DNA of 64,000 nucleotides from positions 1 through 64,000 of the forward strand of contig CAYYDG010000033.1 in NCBI GenBank assembly GCA_964470555.1, written 5' to 3'. This DNA comes from RBC074 sp964470555. GTDB lineage: Bacteria > Acidobacteriota > Blastocatellia > RBC074. This document shows positions 35,454 to 44,216 of this stretch, piece by piece (the stretch's first letter is position 1; each line of letters opens with the position of its first letter). The position numbers were made by a program, and so were the translations under genes. Under the pieces are notes generated by a model. That model saw only the letters and a list, made by a program, of their open reading frames with translations. It did no database searches and had not been told where the DNA came from.

Positions 35454-36485
35454 ATGTTTTATGTGAAAACAAATTGGCGAGCGGTGGAATTGCTGTCTGC
35501 CGGGTTGGCGCTGTCGTTGCTGTTTGCAATTTCGGCTTGTCGGCGCAAATCGGCGGAACAGGAAAACACGACGATTACCGTATACGGATTCAGCGTCGCC
35601 AAAGAACCGTTGCTCAATGAAATCTTCCCTGCTTTCGTAACGGAATGGCACGACAAAACCGGCCAGCAAATTTCGTTCGAATCGTCGTTTGCCGGTTCGG
35701 AAATCGTCACCAACCAGATCATCAACGGCGTGGACGCCGATGTGGCGATTCTGGCCATCGAACGCAACGCCGAACGATTGCTGCGCCCCGATGTGACCCG
35801 CAGCGATTGGCGCAAACTGCCATATCGCGGCATTGTCAACCAGACGCCGATGGTCATCGTCACGCGCCAGGGAAACCCGAAACGCATACGCGATTTCAAC
35901 GACCTGGGAAAACCGGGCGTCCAGGTGATTTTGTGCGATCCGACTTCTTCCGGCGCAGGCAATTGGGCGCTGGTGGCGCTGTACGGATCGGAACTGCTCA
36001 AGACAGAAGAGCAAACCGGCAAACGCGATTCTGTGGCTGCGCAGAATTTACTGAAACGAATTGCCAAAAACATTCGCGCCACGCCGGAATCGGCGCGCGC
36101 CGCGCGTGCGTTGTTTGAACATAACGAAGGCGACGCCCTGATCACTTACGAACTGGAAGCGTTGCAGATGAAAGATAAAGGCCAGCAGATAAACATCGTC
36201 ATGCCCCGTTCCACAGTCATGTGCGAACACCCTGTGGTCATCGTTGACCACTTGATGAGTCCTGCGCGGTATGCGCTGGTCGAATTGTTCGTTCGCAGTT
36301 TGTGGGAACGCCCAGCGCAAGAAGCCTGGACGCGAGCGCGGTTTCGTTCGGTGATTGATGACTTGAACGATGGCTTTCAGAAAGTCGAACATCCGTTCAA
36401 GGTCGCCGATCTCGGCGGCTGGCAAAAAATCACAGACGAAGTCATCAACGGCGCGTGGAAAGAAGCGACGCACGTCAGTCGCTGA
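35454..36485 (+). CDS. Sulfate ABC transporter substrate-binding lipoprotein
   Basis: 343 residues from ATG 35454; a TTG at 35436 would add six. Lipobox FAISAC ends the signal peptide. The mature protein follows Sbp/CysP: TVYGFSVAKEPLLNEIFPAF, GADVAILA-type DADVAILA, DPTSSGAGNWALVALYGS, TYELEAL and VMCEHPVVIVDHL. Binds sulfate (or thiosulfate) at the outer face of the membrane. Followed after 14 bases by the permease. Confidence 0.88.
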   Translation: MFYVKTNWRAVELLSAGLALSLLFAISACRRKSAEQENTTITVYGFSVAKEPLLNEIFPAFVTEWHDKTGQQISFESSFAGSEIVTNQIINGVDADVAILAIERNAERLLRPDVTRSDWRKLPYRGIVNQTPMVIVTRQGNPKRIRDFNDLGKPGVQVILCDPTSSGAGNWALVALYGSELLKTEEQTGKRDSVAAQNLLKRIAKNIRATPESARAARALFEHNEGDALITYELEALQMKDKGQQINIVMPRSTVMCEHPVVIVDHLMSPARYALVELFVRSLWERPAQEAWTRARFRSVIDDLNDGFQKVEHPFKVADLGGWQKITDEVINGAWKEATHVSR

Positions 36486-36499
36486 CACTGTTTCAAAGC

Positions 36500-37333
36500 A
36501 TGAGCGCTACGATTCAAAACAAACCATTTTCCGGCCAGCCCGCCGACATCGTTCGTCCGTTCGGCATAGGTTTCGTCGTGCTGGCAATGATGCCGCTGGT
36601 GATTTTGCCGATGGCTTCGATCTTTTATTACGGCTTCAACAAAGGACCGCTTCATTTTTGGGAAGCGGTCAAAGCTCCGGCGGCGATTTATTCGCTGCAA
36701 CTGAGTTTGATGACCAGCAGTGTCGCCACCTTGTGCAACGTCGTGTTTGGCATCATCGCCGCTTATGTGATGTACAAATACAGTTTCAAGGGCAGTTCGG
36801 CATTGATGATTGTCATCAGCTTGCCGACGGCGATTCCGACGGCGGTGGCGGGCGTGGCGTTGTTGCTGGTGTGGGGACGCAGCGGCGTGTTCGGTTCGCT
36901 GCTGGAATACACCGATTACCAGGTGATGTTCACCACGGCAGCGATCATTCTGGCCAATATCTTTGTCACGTTTCCGCTGGCGTTCGGCGTCATCAAACCG
37001 GCGCTGGACAATCTGGATCCGAGTTACGAAGCCGCCGCCGAAACCATGGGAGCGACGCGCTGGCAGACGTTTCGATACGTCGTCTTGCCGAGTTTGCGCG
37101 GAGCAATCATTACCGGAGCCTTGCTGACCTTTGCGCGCTCTATCGGCGAATTCGGTTCGACGATCATGGTCAGCGGCAACAAAGCCAAAACGATGACCGC
37201 TCCGCTGTACATTTACGCGAAATTCAACGAAGCGGAAGTCGAAGCTGCAACCGCCATCGCCGCCGTGTTGGCGGTGATCTCTTTCATAGTCTTTTCGCTG
37301 ATCCTGTTCACGCGAAACCGACTGGAAAAGTGA
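36500..37333 (+). CDS. Sulfate ABC transporter permease
   Basis: 277 residues with six membrane segments and the EAA loop YEAAAETMGATRWQTFRYVVLP near residue 175 that docks to the ATPase. Most similar in pattern to CysW/CysT. Sulfate transporters usually have two different permeases; here only one is found between the binding protein and ATPase, so it may act as a homodimer as in molybdate-type systems. Confidence 0.85.
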   Translation: MSATIQNKPFSGQPADIVRPFGIGFVVLAMMPLVILPMASIFYYGFNKGPLHFWEAVKAPAAIYSLQLSLMTSSVATLCNVVFGIIAAYVMYKYSFKGSSALMIVISLPTAIPTAVAGVALLLVWGRSGVFGSLLEYTDYQVMFTTAAIILANIFVTFPLAFGVIKPALDNLDPSYEAAAETMGATRWQTFRYVVLPSLRGAIITGALLTFARSIGEFGSTIMVSGNKAKTMTAPLYIYAKFNEAEVEAATAIAAVLAVISFIVFSLILFTRNRLEK

Positions 37334-37341
37334 GGTATGCG

Positions 37342-38538
37342 ATGATGGCACAAGCGATGCTGAATCATTTGTATGACACAGACACGTACGTCGAACCGAC
37401 GACGCAAAAACCAAATGCGCTGGTGGTCAACGGTTTGAGCAAACAGTTCGGCTCGGAACGCGTGCTGAACGAAATCAGTTTTTCGATTGCCGAAGGCGAA
37501 AGCCTGGTGTTGCTGGGACCGTCGGGCAGCGGCAAAAGCACTACGTTACGATTGATTGCCGGATTGGAAACGCCCGACGAAGGCGAAATCGTGCTGCACG
37601 GTCAGCACGTCGAACGGTTGCGTGCGCGTGAACGCAACATCGGCGTCATCTTTCAGAACTACGCGCTGTTTCCGCGCATGTCCGTCGCCGACAATATCGC
37701 TTTCGGTTTGAAAATCCGCGGCGTAAAGCGCAAATCACGCGAGGCCAAAGTCGAAGAATTGCTGGCGATGATCGGCCTGGCCGAACACCGCGACAAATAC
37801 CCCTGGCAAATTTCCGGCGGCCAGCAACAGCGCGTCGCCATCGCCCGCGCGCTGGCCTACAAACCCGAATTGCTGTTGTTCGACGAATCGTTCAGCGCGC
37901 TCGATCCGCAAACGCGCACAGGCCTGCGCCGCGAAATTCGCTTGTTACTGCAAAAACTGAAAATCCCCGCCCTGTTCATCACGCACGACCAAGAAGAAGC
38001 GATGGAACTCGGCGATCAGATTGCCATTTTGAACAAAGGCCGTCTGGAACAGATCGGCACTCCGCGCGAGGTCTATGACAATCCGCAAACCGAATTCGCC
38101 GCCACTTTTTTGGGCGCGGCCAACGTCGTCGAAGTTTGCCGCAATGACGGCGTCGAATTGCTGGATTGCCGCCAATGCGAAGCTTTGCCCGCCAACGACT
38201 GGTCTTCGCCGGAACGCGTCAAGATTGTCTTTCGCCCCGAAGATGTCGTGCTCAGCAAAGCCACCAGCTTGCCCGAAGCCGAAAAACATCTGGGACACGG
38301 CGTAATTGTGGACGTCAGTTTTACCGGCGCGCTGGAAGTCGTTCGCGTCAAACTGCTCAGCCTGAATCAGTTTGGTTACCTGAACAGCGCCAATTGCCAG
38401 AATTTCGATCAACCATGCGATCTGATTATCAAAGTGCTTCGCACAAAATGGGACGCCCAACGCATGCCGCTGAAAACGTCTGACAAAGTCGGCGTTTGGC
38501 TGCGCGACCATAAGATTCTGGAAAATTATGAACTCTAA
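37342..38538 (+). CDS. cysA: Sulfate ABC transporter ATP-binding protein
   Basis: 398 residues from ATG 37342 (GTGAGG upstream). Walker A GPSGSGKST at 59-67, signature ISGGQQQR, Walker B LLLFDES and a switch histidine in FITHDQEEAMELGD; the C-terminal third has the TOBE-like extension (FRPEDVVL) of CysA-type ATPases. Completes the binding protein-permease-ATPase set. The next gene starts 11 bases before its end. Confidence 0.9.
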   Translation: MMAQAMLNHLYDTDTYVEPTTQKPNALVVNGLSKQFGSERVLNEISFSIAEGESLVLLGPSGSGKSTTLRLIAGLETPDEGEIVLHGQHVERLRARERNIGVIFQNYALFPRMSVADNIAFGLKIRGVKRKSREAKVEELLAMIGLAEHRDKYPWQISGGQQQRVAIARALAYKPELLLFDESFSALDPQTRTGLRREIRLLLQKLKIPALFITHDQEEAMELGDQIAILNKGRLEQIGTPREVYDNPQTEFAATFLGAANVVEVCRNDGVELLDCRQCEALPANDWSSPERVKIVFRPEDVVLSKATSLPEAEKHLGHGVIVDVSFTGALEVVRVKLLSLNQFGYLNSANCQNFDQPCDLIIKVLRTKWDAQRMPLKTSDKVGVWLRDHKILENYEL

Positions 38539-39373
38539 AGAACGAACTGAAATTCACCTTGCCAACTCACCGCAGAGGCGCGGAGAACGCAGAGGAAGCG
38601 CAGAGAAATCAGCCAGAGCCTTTCTGAAGTCTCTGCGAAACCTCTGCGGAACTCTGCGCCTCTGCGGTGAAAAATGCTTCTGGCCTGTCTGTTTCCAAGC
38701 CATTCCTAAACTGCAAGCATGCTTATTTCTTGTTTTGCTACTTGGCGGCGCTCAAGCCCAAAGCCCCGCAGAGCCGCCGAAAGAAAACGGCAAATTTCGT
38801 CAGGCTGATCTGGTGGAACTCATCAAACTCGATCCGACGATCAAACTCGACATTCGTTACGCCAGGAGCGACAACTTTCTGGGCAAACCCGTTTACACCG
38901 AAGCCCGCGCGTTTTTGCAGCGCCCAGCCGCCCAAGCGCTTGCCCGCATCAATCAACGGTTGCGAAAAAAAGGCTACGGATTGCTGGTGTTCGACGGTTA
39001 TCGTCCGTGGGCTGTGACCAAACTGTTTTGGGATTCAACGCCGGACGACAAGAAGAAATTCGTCGCCAATCCGGCGCAAGGCTCTCGGCACAATCGCGGT
39101 TGTGCAGTGGATTTGTCGCTGTTCGACCTGAAAACCGGCCAGGAAGTGCAAATGCCCAGCGGATACGACGAAATGACCGACCGCGCGTATCCGAATTACA
39201 AAGGCGGAACCGCTGAACAACGCCGTTTGCGCGATTTGTTGCGCGCCGAAATGGAAGCCGACGGCTTCAAGGTGTTTGACATTGAATGGTGGCATTTCGA
39301 TTTCAACAACTGGCGCGAATATCCGATCCTCAACATTCCTTTCGACCAGATCAAACCACTCGGTAAAGTTTAG
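38528..39373 (+). CDS. D-Ala-D-Ala dipeptidase, VanX/DdpX family (M15D)
   Basis: 281 residues. The catalytic part begins at about residue 90 with LVELIKLDPTIKLDIRYARSDNF; SRHNRGCAVDLSLFD and EWWHFDF carry the zinc ligands and catalytic acid. Such enzymes cleave D-Ala-D-Ala and related dipeptides. A signal-like segment (ACLFLVLLLGGAQAQ) is at about 57-72. The first 45 residues derive from a dispersed repeat (RRGERRGSAEK, LCGTLRLCGEK), so the original start was probably replaced. Overlap with cysA is through this added segment; functional connection to sulfate uptake is doubtful. Confidence 0.85.
   Translation: MNSKERTEIHLANSPQRRGERRGSAEKSARAFLKSLRNLCGTLRLCGEKCFWPVCFQAIPKLQACLFLVLLLGGAQAQSPAEPPKENGKFRQADLVELIKLDPTIKLDIRYARSDNFLGKPVYTEARAFLQRPAAQALARINQRLRKKGYGLLVFDGYRPWAVTKLFWDSTPDDKKKFVANPAQGSRHNRGCAVDLSLFDLKTGQEVQMPSGYDEMTDRAYPNYKGGTAEQRRLRDLLRAEMEADGFKVFDIEWWHFDFNNWREYPILNIPFDQIKPLGKV
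38568..38669. repeat. Dispersed inverted repeat forming the N-terminus of the dipeptidase
   Basis: Arms 38568-38605 and 38631-38669, both made of CGCAGAG-type subunits, inverted and close to those nested at 7263-7413. Translated in frame in the VanX-like gene. Confidence 0.85.
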
Positions 39374-39427
39374 AGTTCACGCTTCAGCGTGTGGAGACGG
39401 CCTGTCACATGCTGAAGCGTGAACTCT
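39372..39427. repeat. REP-like long inverted repeat
   Basis: 22-base arms (39372-39393 and 39406-39427) match inverted at 21 of 22 positions, each arm itself being a small palindrome with CTTCAG/CTGAAG centre. Same layout as 292-351 and 61207-61270. Its first bases overlap the dipeptidase stop, so it could also act as a terminator. Confidence 0.7.
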
Positions 39428-39481
39428 GAGCGGCCAACCATTCGATAGCGTTTTTCGCTCTGAGGCGGTTACAATCCGGCC

Positions 39482-39904
39482 ATGAGTAAACCAAGCAATC
39501 TGGAACTGAAGTACACAATTTTCTGCGAAGACATTCGCGTTGAAGCTTCGGGCAGCCTGAGTTTGATGGGCGTGTTCCATCAAATCGTCGTGCCGCAATT
39601 GCCTGTCGGCTTGATCAAATTCGCCGTGCTGAATCACTGGGAAGGCGAAGGCCAGTTTGAAACCAAAGTCCGGATTCTGTCGCCTGACCGCGAAGCCATA
39701 GCCGTTTCGCAACCCAGCGCATTCGAAATCGCGCCGAACGGTTATTCCGACAACGTCACCGTTTTCATCAACACCACGTTTCAACAACCCGGCGATTACA
39801 TCGTGCAAACGCTGATTAACAACTCGCTGTTTGCCGAAAGGACTCTGTCCGTTTTCCTGGTCAACCAACAACAGGAAATCACCCAAAGCGAACACGTAAA
39901 CTGA
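39482..39904 (+). CDS. Hypothetical protein with beta-rich fold
   Basis: 140 residues, no signal peptide. LKYTIFCEDIRVEASGSLSLMGVFHQIVVPQLPVGLIKFAV and a C-terminal NTTFQQPGDYIVQTLINN look like the widespread DUF6941-type protein, mainly beta strands. Function unknown. Transcribed alone upstream of transketolase. Confidence 0.6.
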   Translation: MSKPSNLELKYTIFCEDIRVEASGSLSLMGVFHQIVVPQLPVGLIKFAVLNHWEGEGQFETKVRILSPDREAIAVSQPSAFEIAPNGYSDNVTVFINTTFQQPGDYIVQTLINNSLFAERTLSVFLVNQQQEITQSEHVN

Positions 39905-39995
39905 TTCGTCCGACAAGCTGCCAGCTTGTCGTGGCGTGTTATCAAACAAATCGCCTGCCAACGAAACTTCGACAAGCTGGCAGCTCGTCGAACTG
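39903..39995. repeat. Paired GACAAGCTGGCAGCTTGTC-type palindromes
   Basis: Two palindromes at about 39907-39930 and 39968-39993 flank a short spacer before transketolase; same family as 31370-31455. Confidence 0.6.
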
Positions 39996-40014
39996 ATAAG
40001 CAAAAGAAAAGACA

Positions 40015-42024
40015 ATGGCTGAACAAAACTCTCTCGACCAACTTTCGATCAACACCATCCGCACGCTGGCCATGGACGGCGTGCAAAAAGCGAACTCCGG
40101 GCATCCGGGCATGCCAATGGGAATGGCTCCGTCGGCTTATGTGTTGTGGACGCGCGTCATGCGTCACAACCCGAAAAATCCCAAATGGGCCAACCGCGAC
40201 CGGTTTGTGCTTTCCGCCGGACACGGTTCGATGCTGCTGTACAGCTTGTTGCATTTGACCGGTTACGAAGAATTCACGCTCGATCAACTGAAAAGCTTTC
40301 GGCAATGGGGCAGCATGACGCCCGGCCACCCGGAATCGGAATTGTCTCCGGCGATTGAAACGACGACTGGCCCGCTCGGTCAGGGATTCGCCAACGGCGT
40401 AGGCATGGCCATCGGTGCGGAATACCTTTCAGCTTATTTCAATCGCCCCGGCCACGAACTTTTTGATTACTACATTTACGCCATCGTGTCGGACGGCGAT
40501 TTGATGGAAGGCGTCGCCAGCGAAGCGGCTTCGATGGCTGGACACATGAAACTTGGCCGCTTGATTTACCTGTACGACGACAACTCGATTTCCATTGATG
40601 GCAGCACTTCGCTGGCATTTACCGAAGACCGCGCCAAACGCTTTGAGGCCTACGGCTGGCACGTGCAAACCGTCGCCGACGGCAACGACATTGCCGCCAT
40701 CGAAGCCGCCGTCAACGCCGCCAAAGCCGATCCTCGCCCTTCGATTATTTGCGTCAAAGCGGTCATCGGTTACGGCAGCCCGAACAAAGCCGGAACCAGC
40801 AAAGCGCACGGCGAACCGCTCGGCGCGGACGAAATCAAATTGACCAAACAGAATCTGGGCTGGCCATCTGAAGAACCGTTTTTCATTCCCGAAGAAGCGT
40901 TGGCGAATTTCCGCCAGTGCATCACGCGCGGCGCGCAACAGGAAGCCGATTGGCAATCAAAATTCGCCGCTTATGAAAAAGCCCACGCCGACAAAGCGCA
41001 GGAATGGCGCGATTGGGCGAGTGGCAAATTGCCCGACGGCTGGCAAGCGAAAATTCCTGTCTTCCCTGCTGGCGCAGCGATGGCTACGCGCGAGGCTTCG
41101 GGCAAAACGCTTAATGCGATTGCCGCCAGTTTGCCGATGCTGATCGGAGGTTCGGCAGATTTGGCTCCGTCCAACAACACCATGCTGGCTGGCTATCCGG
41201 CGTTTTCCGCCGAACACCGTGACGGGCGCAACTTCCATTTCGGAGTCCGCGAACACGCCATGGGTTCGGTGATGAACGGCATTGCGCTGACTCGTCCGCT
41301 GATTCCGTACGGCGGCACGTTCATGGTCTTTTACGATTACATGCGTCCGCCTGTGCGATTGGCTGCGATGATGGGCATCGGCACGATTTACGTCTACACG
41401 CACGACAGCATTGGGCTTGGCGAAGACGGCCCGACGCATCAACCGATTGAGCAACTGGCCGGGTTACGCTCGGTTCCGAACCTGACGTTGATTCGCCCTG
41501 CGGACGCCAACGAAACCGCCGTCGCCTGGCGCGTCGCCATTGAACATCGGCACGGCCCCACCGCGCTGGCTCTGACTCGGCAAAAACTGCCCACTTACGA
41601 CCGCACCAAATTCGGCTCTGCCGAAGGCGTCGCACAAGGCGCTTACGTGTTGAGCGAATCTCCAACCGGCAAGGTGGATGTGATTCTGATCGGAACCGGT
41701 TCCGAAGTTTCCGTTGCTGTGGACGCGCAAGCCAAACTAGCCGAAGCAGGCATCGGCGCTCGCGTCGTGAGCATGCCGAGCTGGCAATTGTTCGACAAAC
41801 AGCCGCTGGATTATCAGGAAAGCGTTTTGCCACCGACCGTCACTGCTCGCGTTGCCGTCGAAGCAGGCATTTCCATGGGCTGGCCAAAATACGTCGGCGA
41901 TGCCGGCCAGGTGATTTCGCTGGATCATTACGGCGCTTCCGCTCCGTATCAGGTGCTGATGGAAAAATTCGGCTTCACGGCAGACAACGTGGCGGCGTGT
42001 GCAAAGGCGGTGTTAGGAAAATAG
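40015..42024 (+). CDS. tkt: Transketolase
   Basis: 669 residues; thiamine diphosphate enzyme of the pentose phosphate pathway. KANSGHPGMPMGMAP near the start, thiamine-binding SDGDLMEG near 160, and the pyrimidine-domain motif IRPADANETAVAWR near 495. Length is usual. Its last 90 bases (41935-42024) occur again, diverged, at 42711-42800 and 43397-43472, so accessory DNA seems to have inserted repeatedly at this 3' end. Confidence 0.95.
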   Translation: MAEQNSLDQLSINTIRTLAMDGVQKANSGHPGMPMGMAPSAYVLWTRVMRHNPKNPKWANRDRFVLSAGHGSMLLYSLLHLTGYEEFTLDQLKSFRQWGSMTPGHPESELSPAIETTTGPLGQGFANGVGMAIGAEYLSAYFNRPGHELFDYYIYAIVSDGDLMEGVASEAASMAGHMKLGRLIYLYDDNSISIDGSTSLAFTEDRAKRFEAYGWHVQTVADGNDIAAIEAAVNAAKADPRPSIICVKAVIGYGSPNKAGTSKAHGEPLGADEIKLTKQNLGWPSEEPFFIPEEALANFRQCITRGAQQEADWQSKFAAYEKAHADKAQEWRDWASGKLPDGWQAKIPVFPAGAAMATREASGKTLNAIAASLPMLIGGSADLAPSNNTMLAGYPAFSAEHRDGRNFHFGVREHAMGSVMNGIALTRPLIPYGGTFMVFYDYMRPPVRLAAMMGIGTIYVYTHDSIGLGEDGPTHQPIEQLAGLRSVPNLTLIRPADANETAVAWRVAIEHRHGPTALALTRQKLPTYDRTKFGSAEGVAQGAYVLSESPTGKVDVILIGTGSEVSVAVDAQAKLAEAGIGARVVSMPSWQLFDKQPLDYQESVLPPTVTARVAVEAGISMGWPKYVGDAGQVISLDHYGASAPYQVLMEKFGFTADNVAACAKAVLGK

Positions 42025-42063
42025 CTTGAGCTTCAGCGCTGATTCAATTACGAGGGGGATGTG

Positions 42064-42684
42064 ATGAGTGAGAACGACTATAAACAACTTGTCGAACGGG
42101 CATTGCAAAACCTCTCCAACCTGATGATTGCCACCGATACCGGCATTGAAGCCGCGCAGCAAATGGGGCAAATTGCGGCGCGCGAAGAGATTGAATGGGC
42201 TTTGGCTGGCGGTCTGGCCATGCATCTTTACGGCAGCCCGCGTCTGACGAAAGATGTAGACATCATCGCTTCACGAGATTTATCGCTCACCCCGCAACAT
42301 CGGCTGGGTTTTGGCGGCAGCAGTTACACGCTGCAAGTCGGCAAATATACAGTCCAGATTGATTGGATTGTGCGGAATGATGGATACCAGAAGTATTACC
42401 GGGCAGCCTTGAAGGACGCGATTGAACTTTCCAATGGTTTGCGCCTTGTGACACCTGAATGGCTGGTGATCCTGAAACTAAATGCTGGGCGGCAAAAAGA
42501 TTTTGATGACATTGTCTTTTTGCTCAAACAACAGAAGCTGGTTGAACGACCGACAGTTAAGCAAAACGTCGTTGAAACTGCGGGCGAGGATGTCTGGCTG
42601 GCAATGCTGCCAAACTTCCGCCGTTTTTGTGATTTGGCCGATGGGAATACCAAAGAGCCGAGCAAGTATTACGATCAAGGGTAA
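42064..42684 (+). CDS. Nucleotidyltransferase-fold protein (AbiEii-like / DUF6036-like)
   Basis: 206 residues; ATG 42064 preceded by GAGGGGG. WALAGGLAMHLYGSPRLTKDVDII has the GG and DxD pattern of nucleotidyltransferase-type toxins or defence proteins, with LVILKLNAGRQKDFDDIVFLL later. Lies between transketolase and the first duplicated tkt 3' end, so it is part of inserted DNA. No partner gene is next to it. Confidence 0.7.
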   Translation: MSENDYKQLVERALQNLSNLMIATDTGIEAAQQMGQIAAREEIEWALAGGLAMHLYGSPRLTKDVDIIASRDLSLTPQHRLGFGGSSYTLQVGKYTVQIDWIVRNDGYQKYYRAALKDAIELSNGLRLVTPEWLVILKLNAGRQKDFDDIVFLLKQQKLVERPTVKQNVVETAGEDVWLAMLPNFRRFCDLADGNTKEPSKYYDQG

Positions 42685-42710
42685 CGTCAGAAAAGGAGAG
42701 GTGCTGTGAC

Positions 42711-42800
42711 GCTTCTGCTCCGTATCAGGTGCTGATGGAGAAATTCGGCTTCACGGCGGACAACGTGGCTGCGTGCGCGAAGGCAGTGCTTGGGAAATAG
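42711..42800 (+). pseudogene. Duplicated transketolase 3' end, copy 1
   Basis: Ninety bases that encode the same last 29 residues and TAG stop as transketolase (ASAPYQVLMEKF to AVLGK) but differ at 10 nucleotides in nine codons, every change silent. It has no upstream coding part. Silent-only divergence means this tail evolved under protein constraint in a working tkt before it was separated. Confidence 0.9.
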
Positions 42801-42868
42801 TGTTTCAAGCCGACTGCTGACTTATGGCTATTCTCGCCGCGCAGATTCCCAGAAAGGAAATCAGACTT

Positions 42869-43084
42869 ATGAACTCTCAATTTTCAGAAATTTTGCAATT
42901 GAGCGTCGCTGAACGGATTCAACTGGTGGAAGACATTTGGGACAGTGTAGCGGCGTTCCCAAATGAAGTCCCACTGACGGAATCGCAAAAGAAAGAGCTT
43001 GACCGCCGCTTGCTGTCTTACGCTCAAAACCCTCAAGAAGGGATTCCCTGGGAAGACTTGAAAGCGCAACTGAGTCAGTTATGA
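42869..43084 (+). CDS. Addiction-module antitoxin-like protein
   Basis: 71 residues, start 42869 after GAAAGGA. ILQLSVAERIQLVEDIWDSVA and PLTESQKKELDRRL with a C-terminal PWEDLKAQL are typical for the putative addiction module component family paired with ParE/RelE toxins. Overlaps the toxin gene by four bases. Confidence 0.85.
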   Translation: MNSQFSEILQLSVAERIQLVEDIWDSVAAFPNEVPLTESQKKELDRRLLSYAQNPQEGIPWEDLKAQLSQL

Positions 43085-43383
43085 ATCGAAAGATCATCCT
43101 CAGGCCAGAAGCCGCTCGTGAAATTCAGGAAGCCTTTGACTGGTATGAATTGCAATCGGAAGGCTTGGGTACGGAGTTTCTTCGTGCGGCGGACGCTTGT
43201 TTATCGGCAATCAGGAGAAATCCGTTTTCCTATCCAACGATCTACGAACAAGCGCGCCGCGCTTTGCTGAAAAGATTTCCGTACATGCTGATTTACGTCG
43301 TTGCTGATGATTCGCTCGTTGTGCTGGCCTGCTTTCACGCAAAACGCGACCCGGTAGACTGGCTCCGGCGAGTTGAACCTTGA
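43081..43383 (+). CDS. RelE/ParE family toxin
   Basis: 100 residues. LRPEAAREIQEAFDWYELQSEGLGTEFLRAADACLSAI and FPYMLIYVVADDSLVVLACFHAKRDP are the standard ParE/RelE pattern. Depending on subtype it acts on gyrase or ribosome-bound mRNA; the former is usual with this antitoxin type. Second accessory module between tkt-end copies. Confidence 0.87.
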   Translation: MNRKIILRPEAAREIQEAFDWYELQSEGLGTEFLRAADACLSAIRRNPFSYPTIYEQARRALLKRFPYMLIYVVADDSLVVLACFHAKRDPVDWLRRVEP

Positions 43384-43396
43384 TTTTGGACGATCT

Positions 43397-43472
43397 CAGG
43401 TGCTGATGGAAAAAATTCGGCTTCACGGCGGAGAACGTGGCGGCATGCGCGAAGGCCGTGCTTGGGAAATAG
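43397..43472 (+). pseudogene. Duplicated transketolase 3' end, copy 2
   Basis: Matches the last 25 codons of transketolase with a one-base insertion (frameshift in the AAAAAA run), one amino-acid change (D to E) and several silent changes. It shares five silent variants with copy 1 that differ from tkt. Being more decayed and farther from tkt, it is probably the older displaced end. Confidence 0.88.
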
Positions 43473-43508
43473 CAGCGATTTTTATTCGTGAGGTTGAAAA
43501 AATGACTT

Positions 43509-44183
43509 ATGGATAGATGTTTCAAGTGCGGTGAGATAATTATTGAATATAGAAAACACGGTGGTTCCACAATTCCAATTCACCAGAGCGGCAGATGTAG
43601 CCAAGGTCCATCTGGCTTTACAGAGTATAGTGAGTGGGGAGGTTTCCGCAGGTTGTCACCCTATTCATCCTCACTGACATATTCCAACTACGTCAATCCA
43701 AATGCACGGTGTCCTATTTGCCATGAGCAGGTCTTTTTCTATCAATCTTCTGACGGGGGACGAGTTTTCTTTGATGAACTGGGTCCCCCTTGGCCGAAAC
43801 ATCCTTGCACGAATAGCTCTGCGAACTTTGCTGGGATAGACGTAATGTCAAATGAACCTATGATTGATAAGCAGTACGAGTGGCAAAAAAAAGGTTGGGT
43901 GCCGTTTCTCTGGTCTCAAATTGAGGAAAATGAGGGAGGCATGAGCCGCATCATAGGAAGGCTAGAAAATGAGGTAGACGTCTGGACCTTAACCGTCTTC
44001 GGCTCGCTTAGAAAACAGATAGGAGAATATTCAAGAGTCGGCCCAATGCTTCTAAAGGCGATAGATCAAAGCAATAGGAAGTACCAAGTTGCAACGTTCA
44101 AACTAGGGGTAAATGGGCAGATTCAAGAAATTAACTATGATGCTTATAGAAAAAAACGAACTGAGCGACTTGAGGCGCTGTAG
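43509..44183 (+). CDS. Hypothetical zinc-finger protein, AT-richer than neighbours
   Basis: 224 residues. An N-terminal CFKCGE and a later RCPICHEQVFFYQSSDGGRVFFDELGPPWPKHPC suggest two metal knuckles. Codon use is noticeably AT-rich compared with surrounding genes, consistent with acquisition. No family name recognised; the context of TA modules suggests an accessory or defence role without proof. Confidence 0.6.
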   Translation: MDRCFKCGEIIIEYRKHGGSTIPIHQSGRCSQGPSGFTEYSEWGGFRRLSPYSSSLTYSNYVNPNARCPICHEQVFFYQSSDGGRVFFDELGPPWPKHPCTNSSANFAGIDVMSNEPMIDKQYEWQKKGWVPFLWSQIEENEGGMSRIIGRLENEVDVWTLTVFGSLRKQIGEYSRVGPMLLKAIDQSNRKYQVATFKLGVNGQIQEINYDAYRKKRTERLEAL

Positions 44184-44216
44184 GCAGAAGAGGGTTACAT
44201 TTTGAAGAGCGAGGTT

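Noticed and set aside
35158..35529. 123-codon minus-strand frame between cysH and the sulfate-binding protein
   Set aside because: Some coding-like stretches, but it overlaps the binding-protein start, has no recognised domain, and would run against a promoter; at best a decayed gene.
42711..42800. Local tandem duplication of the tkt tail
   Set aside because: Ten silent differences and no amino-acid change indicate a separate history under selection, not a recent local copy; still listed as refutable.
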